A stretch of 64,000 nucleotides of DNA from Rhineura floridana (taxonomy: Eukaryota; Chordata; Lepidosauria; Squamata; Rhineuridae), in NCBI RefSeq assembly GCF_030035675.1, contig NC_084481.1:48699399-48763398 (forward strand), read 5' to 3'. The notes beneath the pieces were generated by a model. It saw nothing but the letters and a program-made list of their open reading frames with translations. It was not told the DNA's origin and did no database searches. How positions within the stretch are numbered: position 1 is the first letter of the stretch; every line of letters starts with the position of its first letter. The position numbers were made by a program, and so were the translations under genes. This document shows positions 21,529 through 33,613 of the stretch, one piece after another.

Positions 21529-23862
21529 AACTGGATGGAAGGAGTCCAGAGGATGCCATCAGAAACACTATAATTTGGAGAAGAGGGGAGTTCTGTAGCA
21601 ACAGGTGTCCTTGCCTCATTGTGGTGATGAGGAATTGCCTTTGACCCATTGCTTTATGTCATCTGGAGATGGATGTATCAAGATCAGCCCATACAAGCCT
21701 CTTATCCCTGGGATTGAGCTGATTTATATAATAATAATTTTAAGATGCAAGTTTGTATTTAGTGAGCAAATAGTATTTCATTCCATCCAAAAGTATACCT
21801 GGGATATATGTTTTCCATATTCATGCTTGGAAAATAAGAGACAATAAAGTTCAAAGTAAAAAAATCCAAATGTTGAATACAGCCCATAGACCTCTTGGGG
21901 CAACACCCTTTTCTGCTTAATCTGCAATACTACACAAATCATGTTGATGATGCAGCTCTGCACTTTCATTGTGTGTTAACTGAAGGGTGCCACATCAAGC
22001 TTAGTAGTATCAGCACGCTCCTTCCCTGGCTATTTGTTGGAGTCAAGCAATGGGGTATTTGTTTGTTTTCCCTGTTTAAACAAAAGTTTCCCCTTGAAAT
22101 GGCAAGATAAAGCTACGCAGAATTTAATCTTCAGTGCTAAAAATGCCCAGATCCCCCCCTTCAAATTAAACTTGTGATTCAAAGCAGGCTTGCAATACAA
22201 TTCAATGCTATAAACCAGTGAAGTTTACTGCTAGATACAGATGTTCTTGTGGATTATGCAGTAAACCTTCCCCTCTTTCTCTCAGCCATGGCTAGTGCCT
22301 CTACATGTGTACACATGCTACATTTGACAAAGCTGCCTGCTCAGCCACTGAAATGGGCTTCTCTGCCATTTGCCTTGACAGCCATGTTTATAGTTAATAA
22401 ATAGATGATGTGCCAGTCCTAAATGTCAAACCTTCCAGTAATCATTCCTGCTCCTTGGAATGGACTGTATTTGGATAATATTACATTGGAATTGAAAAAC
22501 ATCATGGATTTTGCACTAGAGGTTCTATTTATTCATCTGTCAAGAATGCAGATTTCATTTGGGGGAGCGGGGGAGAGAGAGATGGAGTTTTAGTGTGGAC
22601 CTAACAACATTTTTCTGGTGTGTCCTCCACAGGGATAATTACAAAAACACTTGATTCCAAAATAACCAGTCTCACAGGCTCCCTCTAACTTCCCTTCCTG
22701 TGTGTTCAGTCATAGCGTTTGGGCACCTTCAACCACTTATTTGAGCCTTGCAGCTGCCTTTGCCCACTAGGAGCTTCCTAGAGGCAATAGGACTGACAAG
22801 TGGGACTTGCAACAAAATGCTACAGTATGGAGCGCTCCTGCTCATAGTTTGTCAGTCAGTTGTACATTCCATTCCATCTCCCACCCACTATTCTGTTCTC
22901 CCTACAATTACCATTTTCCCCCACTCAAGGATCTGCCCCCCAATTTTTTCCTTCTTCTGCAAATCTTAGGATTTCCCCCAAGCCTTCTAATACCTCTTGT
23001 GTATGGATGTGTTGTTTTCACCATATAGGGGCTGGCAATCTGAACATTGGAAACAGAGGGAATGATTTACCCTGCTTCAGGACCAAGCAGGGCGTTTGTG
23101 ATATCAGCAGTCATTACACCAATCCCTATCTGCAATCCAGAACAAATTTGCATGGCTAGCAACCTCCAGACTTAGTGCAGACCTCTTTGCCCCTTTTACT
23201 AAGCGTGGTGATGGCATAATGGCTGCTAATGTCATAAAGGCCTGCTTCCCTTCCCCCTCAAGCTAACTACTGGCTACAGGAGATGGGTCTAATTGAATAG
23301 CACTGAAGGAAAGGAAGCAGGAGCTTGAGGTAAGGGAGTATACGAGACAGCAGTCAGATGCAAGGATCCCTGAGGATGGAGAGAAAGGAAAACAAAAGTG
23401 AGACAAAGCCTGCTGCGAGGGGATGTATCTAAGCTATCCTGGATTTCCATGTTTTCACTCTTTGGGCATCCTAGTATAAAATATTTCCCTTTTCATTGTG
23501 TTTGTATATTTAGTATTTTCTATAGTGTTGCTTAATATAAAAGCAGGAAACCTTGGGAAACGAGACTAGATTCTCCTAGAATAGCCTAGGTTTAGGTGTG
23601 ACAATCCCCGATTCTCCAAAGGGAAACCTATGGAACACTATAATAGCAGCTATACAATTTTGAAAATCTAATTCTTTTTATAAACTAGCATGTTAGAAAG
23701 AATGCAAGTCTTATTGCTATAGTATATCCTTAAAACAATATTTTAAAGACTTTCTAATACTGTTAGCAAGTATTACAACACCATTACTTTGCACACGTAA
23801 ATTAGTATAATAGCTGCTAAGTCAGAAAGGCGACTGAGGTAACTTACTGACCTCACTGCACT
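21529..23862. other. GALNT3 intron 1, unassigned part
   Basis: No coding sequence or repeat family was recognised. Several short open frames are unsupported. Confidence 0.4.
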
Positions 23863-23870
23863 ATATAAAG

Positions 23871-25292
23871 CAGCGATTCCCAATGTGGGTGGTAGCGCCC
23901 CCTGGGGGGCATTACAGCCTTTCAGGGGAGCGTTGGCGTGACTACAAACTTTAGGGGGCGTTTGGGTTCATTAGGGGGGCGTTGACATTTGGAGGTCTGA
24001 TGCGACAGTTGAAGCATTTAAGTTTAATTTTATTTAATACACAAATTATTAATTTTTAAACTGTTTTATCCCCAGTTAGAATGTATTTAATAGTCTCAAT
24101 TCATGAAAATAACACTATAAATAGTGTGTGCTCTTTAGTAAAGAAATTCTGAATAGCGGCCAGTGTCATATCGAGGAACATAAGAACATAAGAAGAGCCT
24201 GCTGGATCAGGCCAGTGGCCCATCTAGTCCAGCATCCTGTTCTCACAGTGGCCAACCAGGTGCCTGGGGGAAGCCCGCAAGCAGGACCCGAGTGCAAGAA
24301 CACTCTCCCCTCCTGAGGCTTCCGGCAACTGGTTTTCAGAAGCATGCTGCCTCTGACTAGGGTGGCACAGCACAGCCATCATGGCTAGTAGCCATAGATA
24401 GCCCTGTCCTCCATGAATTTGTCTAATCTTCTTTTAAAGCCATCCAAGCTGGTGGCCATTACTGCATCTTGTGGGAGCAAATTCCATAGTTTAACTATGC
24501 GCTGAGTAAAGAAGTACTTCCTTTTGTCTGTCCTGAATCTTCCAACATTCAGCTTCTTTGAATGTCCACGAGTTCTAGTATTATGAGAGAGGGAGAAGAA
24601 CTTTTCTCTATCCACTTTCTCAATGCCATGCATAATTTTATACACTTCTATCATGTCTCCTCTGACCCGCCTTTTCTCTAAACTAAAAAGCCCCAAATGC
24701 TGCAACCTTTCCTCGTAAGGGAGTCGCTCCATCCCCTTGATCATTCTGGTTGCCCTCTTCGGAACCTTTTCCAACTCTATCATATCCTTTTTGAGATGAG
24801 GCGACCAGAACTGTACACAGTATGGGGAATGGGGATATTAGCCACACCCCGGCACTAGGTAATGTTCCAATGCTGTCTTGAGGGATGTTGGAACCAATCA
24901 TGAGAGAGTGTTTGATAAGCTGGGTGTATTGGTGGAGGGCGCATTCTTCCAACGGATGAGTGCCGTGTGCAAATGGGTGACGCAGACAGTCAGTTATTCG
25001 CTGGTTTTCTTCAGGAATGGGACACACTCGCTACCCGTTGTTTCTGTGATGTTTACTTTTCCATAACTATGTATGTTTATTAATAACGCATACTAAGAAT
25101 TCAATGTGTAATCTAAGTGCAATAAAAAGGCATGATAAAAACGATCAGTAATCATTGAAAATACCTTTTATGCATTACTCATATTTTAAGGGAAGAATAG
25201 GAAGCAATGGCATATACTTAATCTGAGGGGGGCGTTGGGCACAAAAAGATTTTGCAAAGGGGCGTTGGGTCGAAAAAGGCTGAGTAACGCTG
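23871..25292 (+). mobile_element. hAT element, non-autonomous, interrupted by CR1
   Basis: The ends are CAGCGATTCCCAATGTGGGT (23871) and ...AAAAAGGCTGAGTAACGCTG (ending 25292). The exact 8-bp target duplication ATATAAAG lies at 23863-23870 and 25293-25300. Subterminal runs of GGGGGCGTT repeat on both sides. A CR1 3' end (24178-24828) lies inside, so the hAT proper is about 0.77 kb. No transposase was recognised. Confidence 0.88.
24178..24828 (-). mobile_element. CR1-like LINE 3' fragment inside hAT (minus strand)
   Basis: Minus-strand translation gives the C-terminal end of the reverse transcriptase protein (ELEKVPKRATRMIKGMERLP, EERLQHLGLFSLEKRRVRGD, LDGFKRRLDKFMED), then a 3' UTR ending in TTCTTATGTTCTTATGTTCC. 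It is 5' truncated at about 24828. It is almost identical in protein to the copy at 61.1-63.8 kb and keeps the last codons that the other copy has lost. Confidence 0.9.
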
Positions 25293-25399
25293 ATATAAAG
25301 TATCAGTTAATTTCTTTCGCAATTATAAACTTCTTTGTACTCTACTAGCCAAACCCTTTTGTCTTCTGCGAACAAGCCTAATCCTTCTCGTGCTCTTTA

Positions 25400-26020
25400 C
25401 GGTTCCTTTTCACATACCATTATGAATCAGCATTTCTCCTTTTTCTGCTTCTACTTCTGGGATTGAGACCTTCAATTCTTTTAACAGGAGCTCAGCTTGC
25501 CTTTCATACTCCGCTGAGAGGAACTTCCCTTTTCTTTGAATCACCAGCTGAAAAGGGAATCCCCATCTGTAGGGGATTTCTGCCTCTCTGAGGGTCAATG
25601 TGTGAGGCCTAAATGCATGGCGGCATTTCAGTGTTTCAGGACAAATGTCGTAAAATACCTCACGTAGATCATCTTTGTATTTAGGCGCCCTATATAGGGC
25701 TCTATATATCATTTCCTTAGTAAGGTATCATTCAAATTGTATGATTGTGTCCCTGGGCAAATTATCAGTGTGAGATCTTGGCCCTACAACCCTGTGCACT
25801 CATTTGATATCATCTACAGAGATGGTTACCCCCAAGTTCATGCTATTGAACCAGTCAGCTAGACGCTTTCAGGTATCTGCCCTCTCTTCCTTCTCAGGAA
25901 CCCCACAAATCCAAAAATTCTTCTGTTTGCTGCTCCACCCGCAATTCCCAGTCCCCAGTCGCCATTTTCAGAGCCTCCATTTCTGTCAGATTATTGAGGC
26001 CTAATTTAATGGCCTCATTC
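25400..26020 (-). mobile_element. L1 LINE ORF1 fragment (minus strand)
   Basis: Minus-strand translation shows the L1 ORF1 C-terminal domain (DICPETLKCRHAFRPHTLTL, EIPYRWGFPFQLVIQRKGK). Upstream, in another frame, is a segment with ATGDWELRVEQQTEEFLDLW. It is broken by stops and frame changes. Confidence 0.75.
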
Positions 26021-27440
26021 AGTCTTAGCTGAGAGGTAGAGCTGGGTGTCGTCTGCATATTTATTTATTTATTTATTTATTTATTATTGCATTTATATTC
26101 TATTTTTCCTCCAAGGAGCTCAAAGTGGCATACGTGCTTCTCCCCCTCCTAATTTAATCCCCACAACAATCCTGTGAGGTAGGTTAGGCTGAGAGGCAGT
26201 GACTGGCCCCAGGTCACCCAGTATGCGTCATGGCTGACTGGGGATTTGAACCCTGGTCTCCCAGGTCCTAGTCCAACACTAACCACTAAACCTTACTGGC
26301 TCTCTGATGGCACATTACTCCAAATCTCCTAATGACAGCTCCCAGTGGCTTTATATAGATGTTAAATAGCATAGATGCTATTTAATAGATGTTAAATAGC
26401 ATGGGCCACAAGATGGAACCCTGTGGAACACCACAGGATAATTCCCATGGTGATGAACAGTAGTCTCCCATGACTACTTTTGGAAGCGGCTCTGGAGGTA
26501 TGAGCGGTACCACTGAAGCACAGTGCTCCCAACCCCCACTTCCTTGAGACATTCCAGAAGAATACCATGGTCAACAGTATCAAAACCCACTGAGAGATCA
26601 AGGAGAACGAGCAAGGTCACATTCCCCTATCTCTCTCATCAACCAGGGTGACCAAGACAGTTTCAGTGCCATGGCCAGGCCAGTGCCTGATGCCAGACGG
26701 GAACAGATCCAAGTAATCAGTTTCCTCCAGTCATGCTTGAAGTTGGACCACCACCACTTTCTCAAGCACCTTGCCCCAAAAGGGGATATTTGCTGCAGGG
26801 CAATGGTTGTTTAACATTTCTGGGTGCAGGGAGGTATTTCTAAGGAGAGAAAGCACCATTGCCTCCTTCAAGGCAGATGATACCTCCTCCAGTGAAGCAT
26901 TCATCATTCCCTGGACCCACCCAGTCACCTGTGACTAATTCTCAGCAACCAGAATGAGCAAAGGTCAAGGGGGAAGGTGGTGGGCTGCACTTCTTCAAGC
27001 AGCTTGTCCACATCCTGAGACCGCAAGAATTGAAACTGATCCAATACAGGTGAAACAGACAGTGCTCTGGATGCCTTCATTGGGCTTGCTCTAACTGTGG
27101 CATCCAACTCTGTCTGAATCTTACTGATTTTGTCCTTAAAGTGCCTTGCAGAGTTGTTAACCGCAGGCTTCTGAGGATGTCAGAACAATGCTGTCTTAGC
27201 CAGATGACAAAGCCTAATCACCACTCAGAAACGCTCTGCCGGCCAGCTACTTGCGGAGGCCATGGTGGCAGAGAAATAGGCTTTCTTCACCACCACCACC
27301 ATTGCCACATGGTAGGTATGATAGTTCAGCCTTACCTATGTTTGGTCAGGTAAATTTGTGCCACCTGCACTCCAGCTGCTGATCCCGTTTCATCGCATGC
27401 AGATCACTGGAATACCAAGGTGACCTACGTGCATAACCTG
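26020..27440 (-). mobile_element. L2-like LINE reverse transcriptase fragment (minus strand)
   Basis: Minus-strand frames give FRPVG-type to RT-finger sequence (DVDKLLEEVQPTTFPLDLCS), then CPAANIPFWGKVLEKVVVVQ, then the palm and thumb region. This is the L2 (Maui-like) reverse transcriptase. Many frame changes mark it as old. A SINE (26046-26312) splits its 3' side: L2 sequence resumes at 26020-26045 with GAGCTGGGTGTCGTCTGCAT. The 5' limit near 27440 is approximate. Confidence 0.75.
26046..26312 (-). mobile_element. tRNA-derived SINE inserted in L2 (minus strand)
   Basis: The plus strand starts with an (ATTT)n run (the SINE tail), then CCTCCAAGGAGCTCAAAGTG, and ends in the tRNA-like head (GGGGATTTGAACCCTGGTCT complement of the B box; AACCACTAAACC complement of the A box). 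It is a near complete copy. Confidence 0.85.
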
Positions 27441-27905
27441 TAGCTGCATAACCTGTAGGTTCCTGAGATTTATATCTGCTATCATCTTAAAAAGTCACCA
27501 CTGTTTACTGTTTCTGCCCTGTAGCTTATAGAGATTTAGGATTAAGCTGCCATTCTGCTTGCAAGCAAGCCAGGTCCCCCTGCAGCCAAACCCTTTTGAT
27601 GAAATGTTTTCCGTGAAACACTTCATCATTTGAAAATGGATGTCAAAATCTGTAGTTTTTATTCCTATTACCTTTACTTTTTTTTAATAAAAGGATTGTC
27701 TAAGTTGTAAGTTTCTGTGAGCACTGCTGCTATTTAGTGTGGAAGAAAGTAAACACATTTTAAAATAAACATTGATAACATGGGATCTTAATTAGTAAAA
27801 TTATAATAATAGACTTGAAATTTTCCCCAGCTATATTCAATGACTCTATTTTGAAAACTTGAGAATTACTTTGGTCCTTAATTGGACCTTAAATCCAATC
27901 AGATT
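27441..27905. other. GALNT3 intron 1, unassigned part
   Basis: AT-rich sequence with no recognised feature. Confidence 0.35.
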
Positions 27906-27907
27906 TT

Positions 27908-28500
27908 CAGGGCCAGCTCCAGGGGGCAGCCAGGTCAGGTCCTGGCTAAGGACCCCTGTGGCCCAGAGGGGCCCCTGAGTGGGACCCTCATTAGGGTGAC
28001 ATGATAGCACTCCTGTTCTGCAATCTGTGGCAGCATTGCCTCCCAACCCTGCTGCAAACCGTGGAGAGGGAACTCCCATGCACCTCCCCCCCCAATACAG
28101 TCAGTGCAGGCTCCAATAAGCCTGCCTTTACGCCACACCTATCTCTCCTATCCCTTGAATGACGTATGTGATGTGCGTGCATGCCTTCCTGCCATCAACC
28201 AAAATGGCAGTGGAGGCTTCCCTAAAGCTCCTGGGCTTCCCTGGGCTCCTGCTGGGAGGAAGGGCAGGATATAAATCAAATAATAAATAAATAAAGGGCT
28301 GATGCCCCTGCTGCCATCTTGGTTGATGACAGGCATGCGCGCACAGCGTGCATGTCCTTTATAGGGATGATAGAGTTAGGTGGGATGTGTGGGTGGGTTT
28401 ATTAGCCCCACGGCACCTGTATGGAGGGGTTAGGCTATTGTGCTGTGGGCCTGGGGCAGGCTGGTACCCAAGAGCCCAGCATGCCTGGCGCCGGCCGTGC
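27908..28500 (+). mobile_element. Second, diverged CAGGGC foldback element
   Basis: It begins CAGGGCCAGCTCCAGG and its inner part matches the palindrome at 13.7 kb (GGACCCCTGTGGCCCAGAGG; CATGCCTTCCTGCCATCAAC; a poly-C run). The inner arms are inverted around 28199 and 28315 (CATCAACCAAAATGGCAG versus GCTGCCATCTTGGTTGATG). The right end near CGCCGGCCGTGC resembles the inverted left end. About 85 bp at 28220-28305, ending in GGATATAAATCAAATAATAA, looks like an inserted repeat tail in the loop. The arms have diverged strongly, so the copy is old. Confidence 0.75.
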
Positions 28501-30207
28501 ACATTTTGAATAATGAACATAAATAAACTTTGATCTGTTGATATGTCTCTTTCTTTTGTCACAGGGCTATGTAACATATGAATACTTATCTACATGATGA
28601 AAAATTTCTCTCTGGGAAAATTTGTGTTTACCATAATATGTGAAATGTGGCACTCCAGGTTTTTTTGCAAGTACACCAGTTGGGCAACTGTCAGCTAAAT
28701 CATTGGCTGTGGCGTATGTTTCATTGTACGGTAAGCACATTTTCCTACATACGGATTATTACTCTGGAGAAAATCTGTAAGATGTAAAGCAGCAGCTTTA
28801 AGTTACAAGACTGCCTATCTCATATGAGGCTCTTTTTTAAAAATGTTGTTTAAAAGCCTAGCACCCATCTTTTGTATTTAGAGCAGGGATGGCTAACCAA
28901 GGGAATTCACCTGATCCTCTCCATCATTTTGTCCAGTCCCTTTCACCTGACCTTGCAATCTCATTAGAAACCAGCAAACACCCATTTCAGTGAGGGATGG
29001 GACAACCTCTCATATCCTACTGGGCAGGATGCCTTCCAGGTGAGAAATGGCACCTCATACTCTGCTTTTGGCATGCCAGTGCTGCTTTCCAAGCAAGCTG
29101 GTTAGGAAGAAAGCAGTCTGTAAGAGTGGCATGCTGAGGACCTGTCAACTTGGAAAAGTGGAAACTGCTACTTTGACAGTTGGTAGCAAGAACCAATGTC
29201 AACGGCATATGTAGTTGTACTGTAGCTTACCCTCTTCCTCTCCAAAATGGAATATAAATGTGTGCTTTACAGAACAACAACTGAGTTTTGCTTTCCAGTC
29301 CAGCAACCTGAAATAGCAGAACTGAAACCTGAAAAGTGAGGGGAGGGGAAAATCAAATAGGTTAACTACAGCATGCATTTTGCCTTTTGGGGTGGTACTA
29401 TATTAATGGTGATCTTACATGAGTATCTGTATCTGCACTATTTCATGTATGAGTGTTTCTCAAACTAAAAAGCAGGGAATGTCACTAGGTATACACTGTT
29501 TTGCAAGTCTTATTTGTAATGGGCCTTCAAATGCTCAAGGCTATGCAAGCAGGTCTATTAAGCGTTCAAGGTTTCTGAACGGTAGGTGGACATGTACAGG
29601 GAGCACTGAAAGGGAGAAATGGGGTTAACGGTTCCAAATTGTTGTGAGGCAAGCTGCCTGTGGTTGAATTTTAAGTGTCTGAGGGAGGGTGATCTGTGAG
29701 AGCTAGGAAATCGTAGCTGAAGGCACGAAGGGGCAGCCAGGTGGCCAAATAGAATTTAGCAGGGAAAATATGGGCAGTAGCCAAGTAACATGTTCTGTCA
29801 GCACAAGGATTTCCAGATTTACCATGGGACTTCCCCTTCTTCTCCCCCTACATACACCTCATGCTCTTCCCCAAATCTGCTCCAGAAAATTGGGGAACCC
29901 CTTGAAAATATTAGGGGGCACACGGAAGGAGAGGTGTCCAGTCCCATTTCAAAGCGGGAATCTTCGTGCTGATGGGACCATGACTTAGCGCCACTTTGGA
30001 CACAGCCCTGAGTTTGTAGATTCAAAAATCCTGATAAGTTTAGAAAGAGGAGTCCAATTTGGGTAATACTGAAAAAAGAACGCTATTCTGCTTTGCATGT
30101 TTTCCTTTTTGTCCAGTTAAGTGGGTGTGACTATTTTTATGCGCATTAAAGTATGCATTTGTACAACTGCATGTATTAGCACTTTTAAATATCTATCTAT
30201 CTTGCAG
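28501..30207. other. GALNT3 intron 1, 3' part
   Basis: Mostly unassigned. A CAGGGATGGCTAACC terminus-like string at about 28885 resembles the hAT-like element at 53617, but no right end was found. The stretch at about 29800-30010 is a copy of the unclassified repeat also seen near 480-690 and 53160-53280. Confidence 0.4.
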
Positions 30208-30808
30208 GTATTAAAATTTTAGCAAACATCTAACTACCTCTATGAACAAAGAATAATATTATTGGAAGCACTTCTGTACATGGACTCTGTGTGATGGCTT
30301 ATATAAGAACGCTAAGACGATTTGTAATGAAACACTTGTCCCAGTGGAAACTTTGGAAGTTTACCTTCATTATTTTTATCTTCTTAATATTTTTGTTTTT
30401 GTTACAAAGAGAAGTTGGTATTCAGGATTTTAATGAGGAACCTGGGATCCCATCAAAAGATGGAAAGATTAATAATGTACTAGGTCTAATGTTAAAAGCT
30501 GTGAACAATATTAAAGTTGCAAAGCCAAAAATGCAAATAAAAGCACCCATTAGGCAAACTCAAAATGCTGGACAGAAACGCTGTTTGCCTGGATCTTATA
30601 CAGCAGCAGAGCTGACACCGCATCTGGATCGACCCCCTCAGGATTCCCATGCTCCAGGGGCTTCTGGTAAAGCATTTAAAACTGTCAGTTTAAGTCCAGC
30701 CGAACAAAAGGAGAAAGACCGTGGGGAGGAAAAACATTGTTTTAATGCTTTCGCAAGTGATAGGATTTCTTTACACCGGGATCTTGGACCAGACACGCGA
30801 CCTCCTGA
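30208..30808 (+). CDS. GALNT3: GALNT3 exon 2 (first coding exon; stem and membrane anchor)
   Basis: The exon follows a TCTTGCAG acceptor and has 86 nt of 5' UTR. The ATG is at 30294; an upstream GTG in frame is not used. It encodes residues 1-171 and part of 172: a short basic cytosolic tail, an aromatic and hydrophobic anchor at residues 20-37, then the luminal stem and the start of the catalytic domain. Recognisable GALNT3 strings are [28 protein letters not shown] and [20 protein letters not shown]. The donor is GA|GTATGT; translation past it is intronic. It splices in phase to exon 3, restoring the Glu-Cys-Ile-Glu junction of the family. Confidence 0.95.
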
Positions 30809-31095
30809 GTATGTTGAAATGCATTTGGATTTGAGAGCAAAAGTCTTCTGGTCTTTAATTAAATATGCAAAATATTAAAAAGAGTTTTTGATTCCCCATT
30901 TGTTGTATTAATATGTGCTTTGTGGCCACTATCAGAATAATTGCTATCTTCTTATTTTTATATCCGTAAATGTAAGTAGAATACACAGTATTCGGCTAAC
31001 TATCTCTGGTGGTAGCAAATAATGTATTGAAGAAATTAAACAAATTGTGATGTAAATGTGTTTAGGCTTGGAGCTCTCACAAATTTCCTTTAAGA

Positions 31096-31472
31096 CAGGG
31101 ATGGGGAACTGGATCTGGCCAGTAGGCCAGATACTTATCTCCCCTACCTTGTGTAGGCCAAATTTGAGAAATGGATGGAGCCTACCATTGTGGACGTCAC
31201 AATGATGTCAGCTGGCACAGTACTTTGAAACCCCAATAGTCAGCTGATTGTCAGGACTTCAAAGCACCATGTATGGCTCGTGCTGATGATCAGCTGATTA
31301 ACAGCACTTCAAAAGCCCCATTTGGCCTGCCCAGCTGGCTTTTTATCTGCCCCCATCTGTCATCTATGACATGAAGTGATTGGCAGGTTGGTCTGGCTTT
31401 GCCAAAATGGCCTGGCAGGCCAAATGGGGAAGCCTGGCAGGTGGAATTAGGGCTGGAGGTTTCCTACCCCTA
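31096..31472 (+). mobile_element. hAT-type MITE in GALNT3 intron 2
   Basis: The left end is CAGGGATGGGGAACTGG and the right end GGTTTCCTACCCCTA (complementary, with a few mismatches). The exact 8-bp target duplication CTTTAAGA lies at 31088-31095 and 31473-31480. It is non-coding. Confidence 0.88.
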
Positions 31473-31743
31473 CTTTAAGATGTATTGATGAAGCCAATAT
31501 AACAACTATGACTCTTGTTTATACAATGTCTTTTTTTAATCATAAACATCTAATACCCAATAAATTGTTAATCCTGGATATAGTCTGATGGCAATTAGTC
31601 TAAATTATTACATGTAACTCATGATGTCATACAAAAGCCTGTTACCCTATAGTTAGGATGTGCTGGAAACAATTGTGCCACACTAATCTTGTGCATGGCT
31701 TTTCTTTCCAAGTTTGTGCTTGTTCGGATTTATGTTGACATAA

Positions 31744-32208
<465 letters not shown>

Positions 32209-32459
32209 TGAACCGAACCATGATTAAGGAAGCTCAATTATGTTAGGCATGACAACTGAATTGACTATGGTTTGTGAACAGCCACCACCAAACAAGAATT
32301 GGAAAACATGGCTTAAAGTATGTTCACTAACCATGGCTTGTGCTAACTGGCTTATGGCTGTAATTATGATTTGTCTCAAGAGGCTGCTGCACCTTGGAGA
32401 CAGGAGTTAATTTACAGGCTTGTGAAGCTAGTGATGAGGAGGTGGGAAATAAATAAGAA

Positions 32460-32705
32460 CTCTAAATCAGTGGTTTCCAAACTTTTTTCTCTCCACAGAC
32501 CACTTGAAAACTGCTGAGCATCTTGGCAGACCTCTTAATGATTTTTCTGCCTGTTGTAACAACCTTAATGTTGCTGTATGGCTTTTTATTGTATTTCTAT
32601 TGCTTCCTTTATTTCTTGTATTTTATAGTATTATAATTTACATTCCATAGAATTCAAATTGTAATACAATAAAATACAAAATAAGAAATAAAAGAAGGAA
32701 TTAAA
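32460..32705. mobile_element. Foldback remnant in GALNT3 intron 3
   Basis: CAGTGGTTTCCAAACTTTTT at about 32468 is a hAT-like terminus. An AT-rich inverted repeat (about 32602-32640 versus 32657-32700, for example TTCCTTTATTTCTTGTATTT and its near complement) follows. The right terminus and a target duplication were not found. Confidence 0.45.
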
Positions 32706-33463
32706 ACCAATGTGAATATTTAATATGGACATGCAATACGATTGGAGCCTGCAAGAATTGGACTGGACATGTATATAGGGCCCAACGGAATGCTAGGCTC
32801 CTATGCAAATAGCGGAAGTGAGGCAGGTGTGCCTGTTGGGCAGGTTTGCTCCTGATCTCCTCCATGTGTAGGGCAGCAATGGAAGAAAGCATTGTCTGAA
32901 CCAGCCAAAGTGAGGAAAATGTGGAGTTCTGATGCTTAGTTCACTAGCAATGACTTGCTATCTTGCGACACTCTTCAAGCTATAGGTGCAATCTCTAGGT
33001 CAGGATTTCTCTTCTGTTTTCTTTAGAAATGTGAAACACATCTATAAAAAAAAAAATTTAGCTATCAAAACATTTCAGTACCCAGCCTACTTCACTGTTG
33101 TAGCTAATGTTCATTTGACTCCTCTGCTAAATGTGTCTGTTCTGTGTCCATCAATATAACTCTTTTAATCACCTTTTCCAAAAAAAGATAACTCACCAAA
33201 GTTATTTGTGTACAGAACCAGATTTCTGACTGCTGTGTACTAGAAACTACATTTTCTCCAAATTCAGATTCTGGTGTATTTTTGACCATTTGTTCCTCTA
33301 TTTTTTTTAGTAAGCCGATGCTCTAGTACCTTGAAATTGCAACTACAGGCATTTTAAAACTAGTGTATTTTGACTTCCCTTTTATTGAGGGGTTAGTTAT
33401 GAAAAGTAAGCTTAACAATTGTTCTTATTCAATTCAATTGGCAAAGACTGACTTGTCTTTCAG

Positions 33464-33613
33464 AATACTTGCACGGTAAATTGGATGATTATGTGAAACA
33501 ATTCCAGATAGTTAAAGTTGTCCGACAAAAGGAACGAAAGGGGCTCATCACTGCTCGATTATTAGGCGCTTCAATAGCAACTGGAGAAACCCTCACTTTT
33601 TTGGATGCACACT
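33464..33613 (+). CDS. GALNT3: GALNT3 exon 4 (catalytic domain, DXH motif)
   Basis: The exon lies between a TCTTTCAG acceptor and a GTAAGT donor and is 150 nt long. It encodes [14 protein letters not shown] and [13 protein letters not shown], and ends in TFLDAH plus the first base of a Cys codon. DAH (residues about 277-279) is the DXH motif that binds the manganese ion and UDP-GalNAc in GT27 enzymes. Confidence 0.96.

Noticed and set aside
24878-25066. Open frame inside the hAT right half as a transposase remnant
   Set aside because: No hAT dimerisation motif or other transposase motif is visible in the 62 codons.
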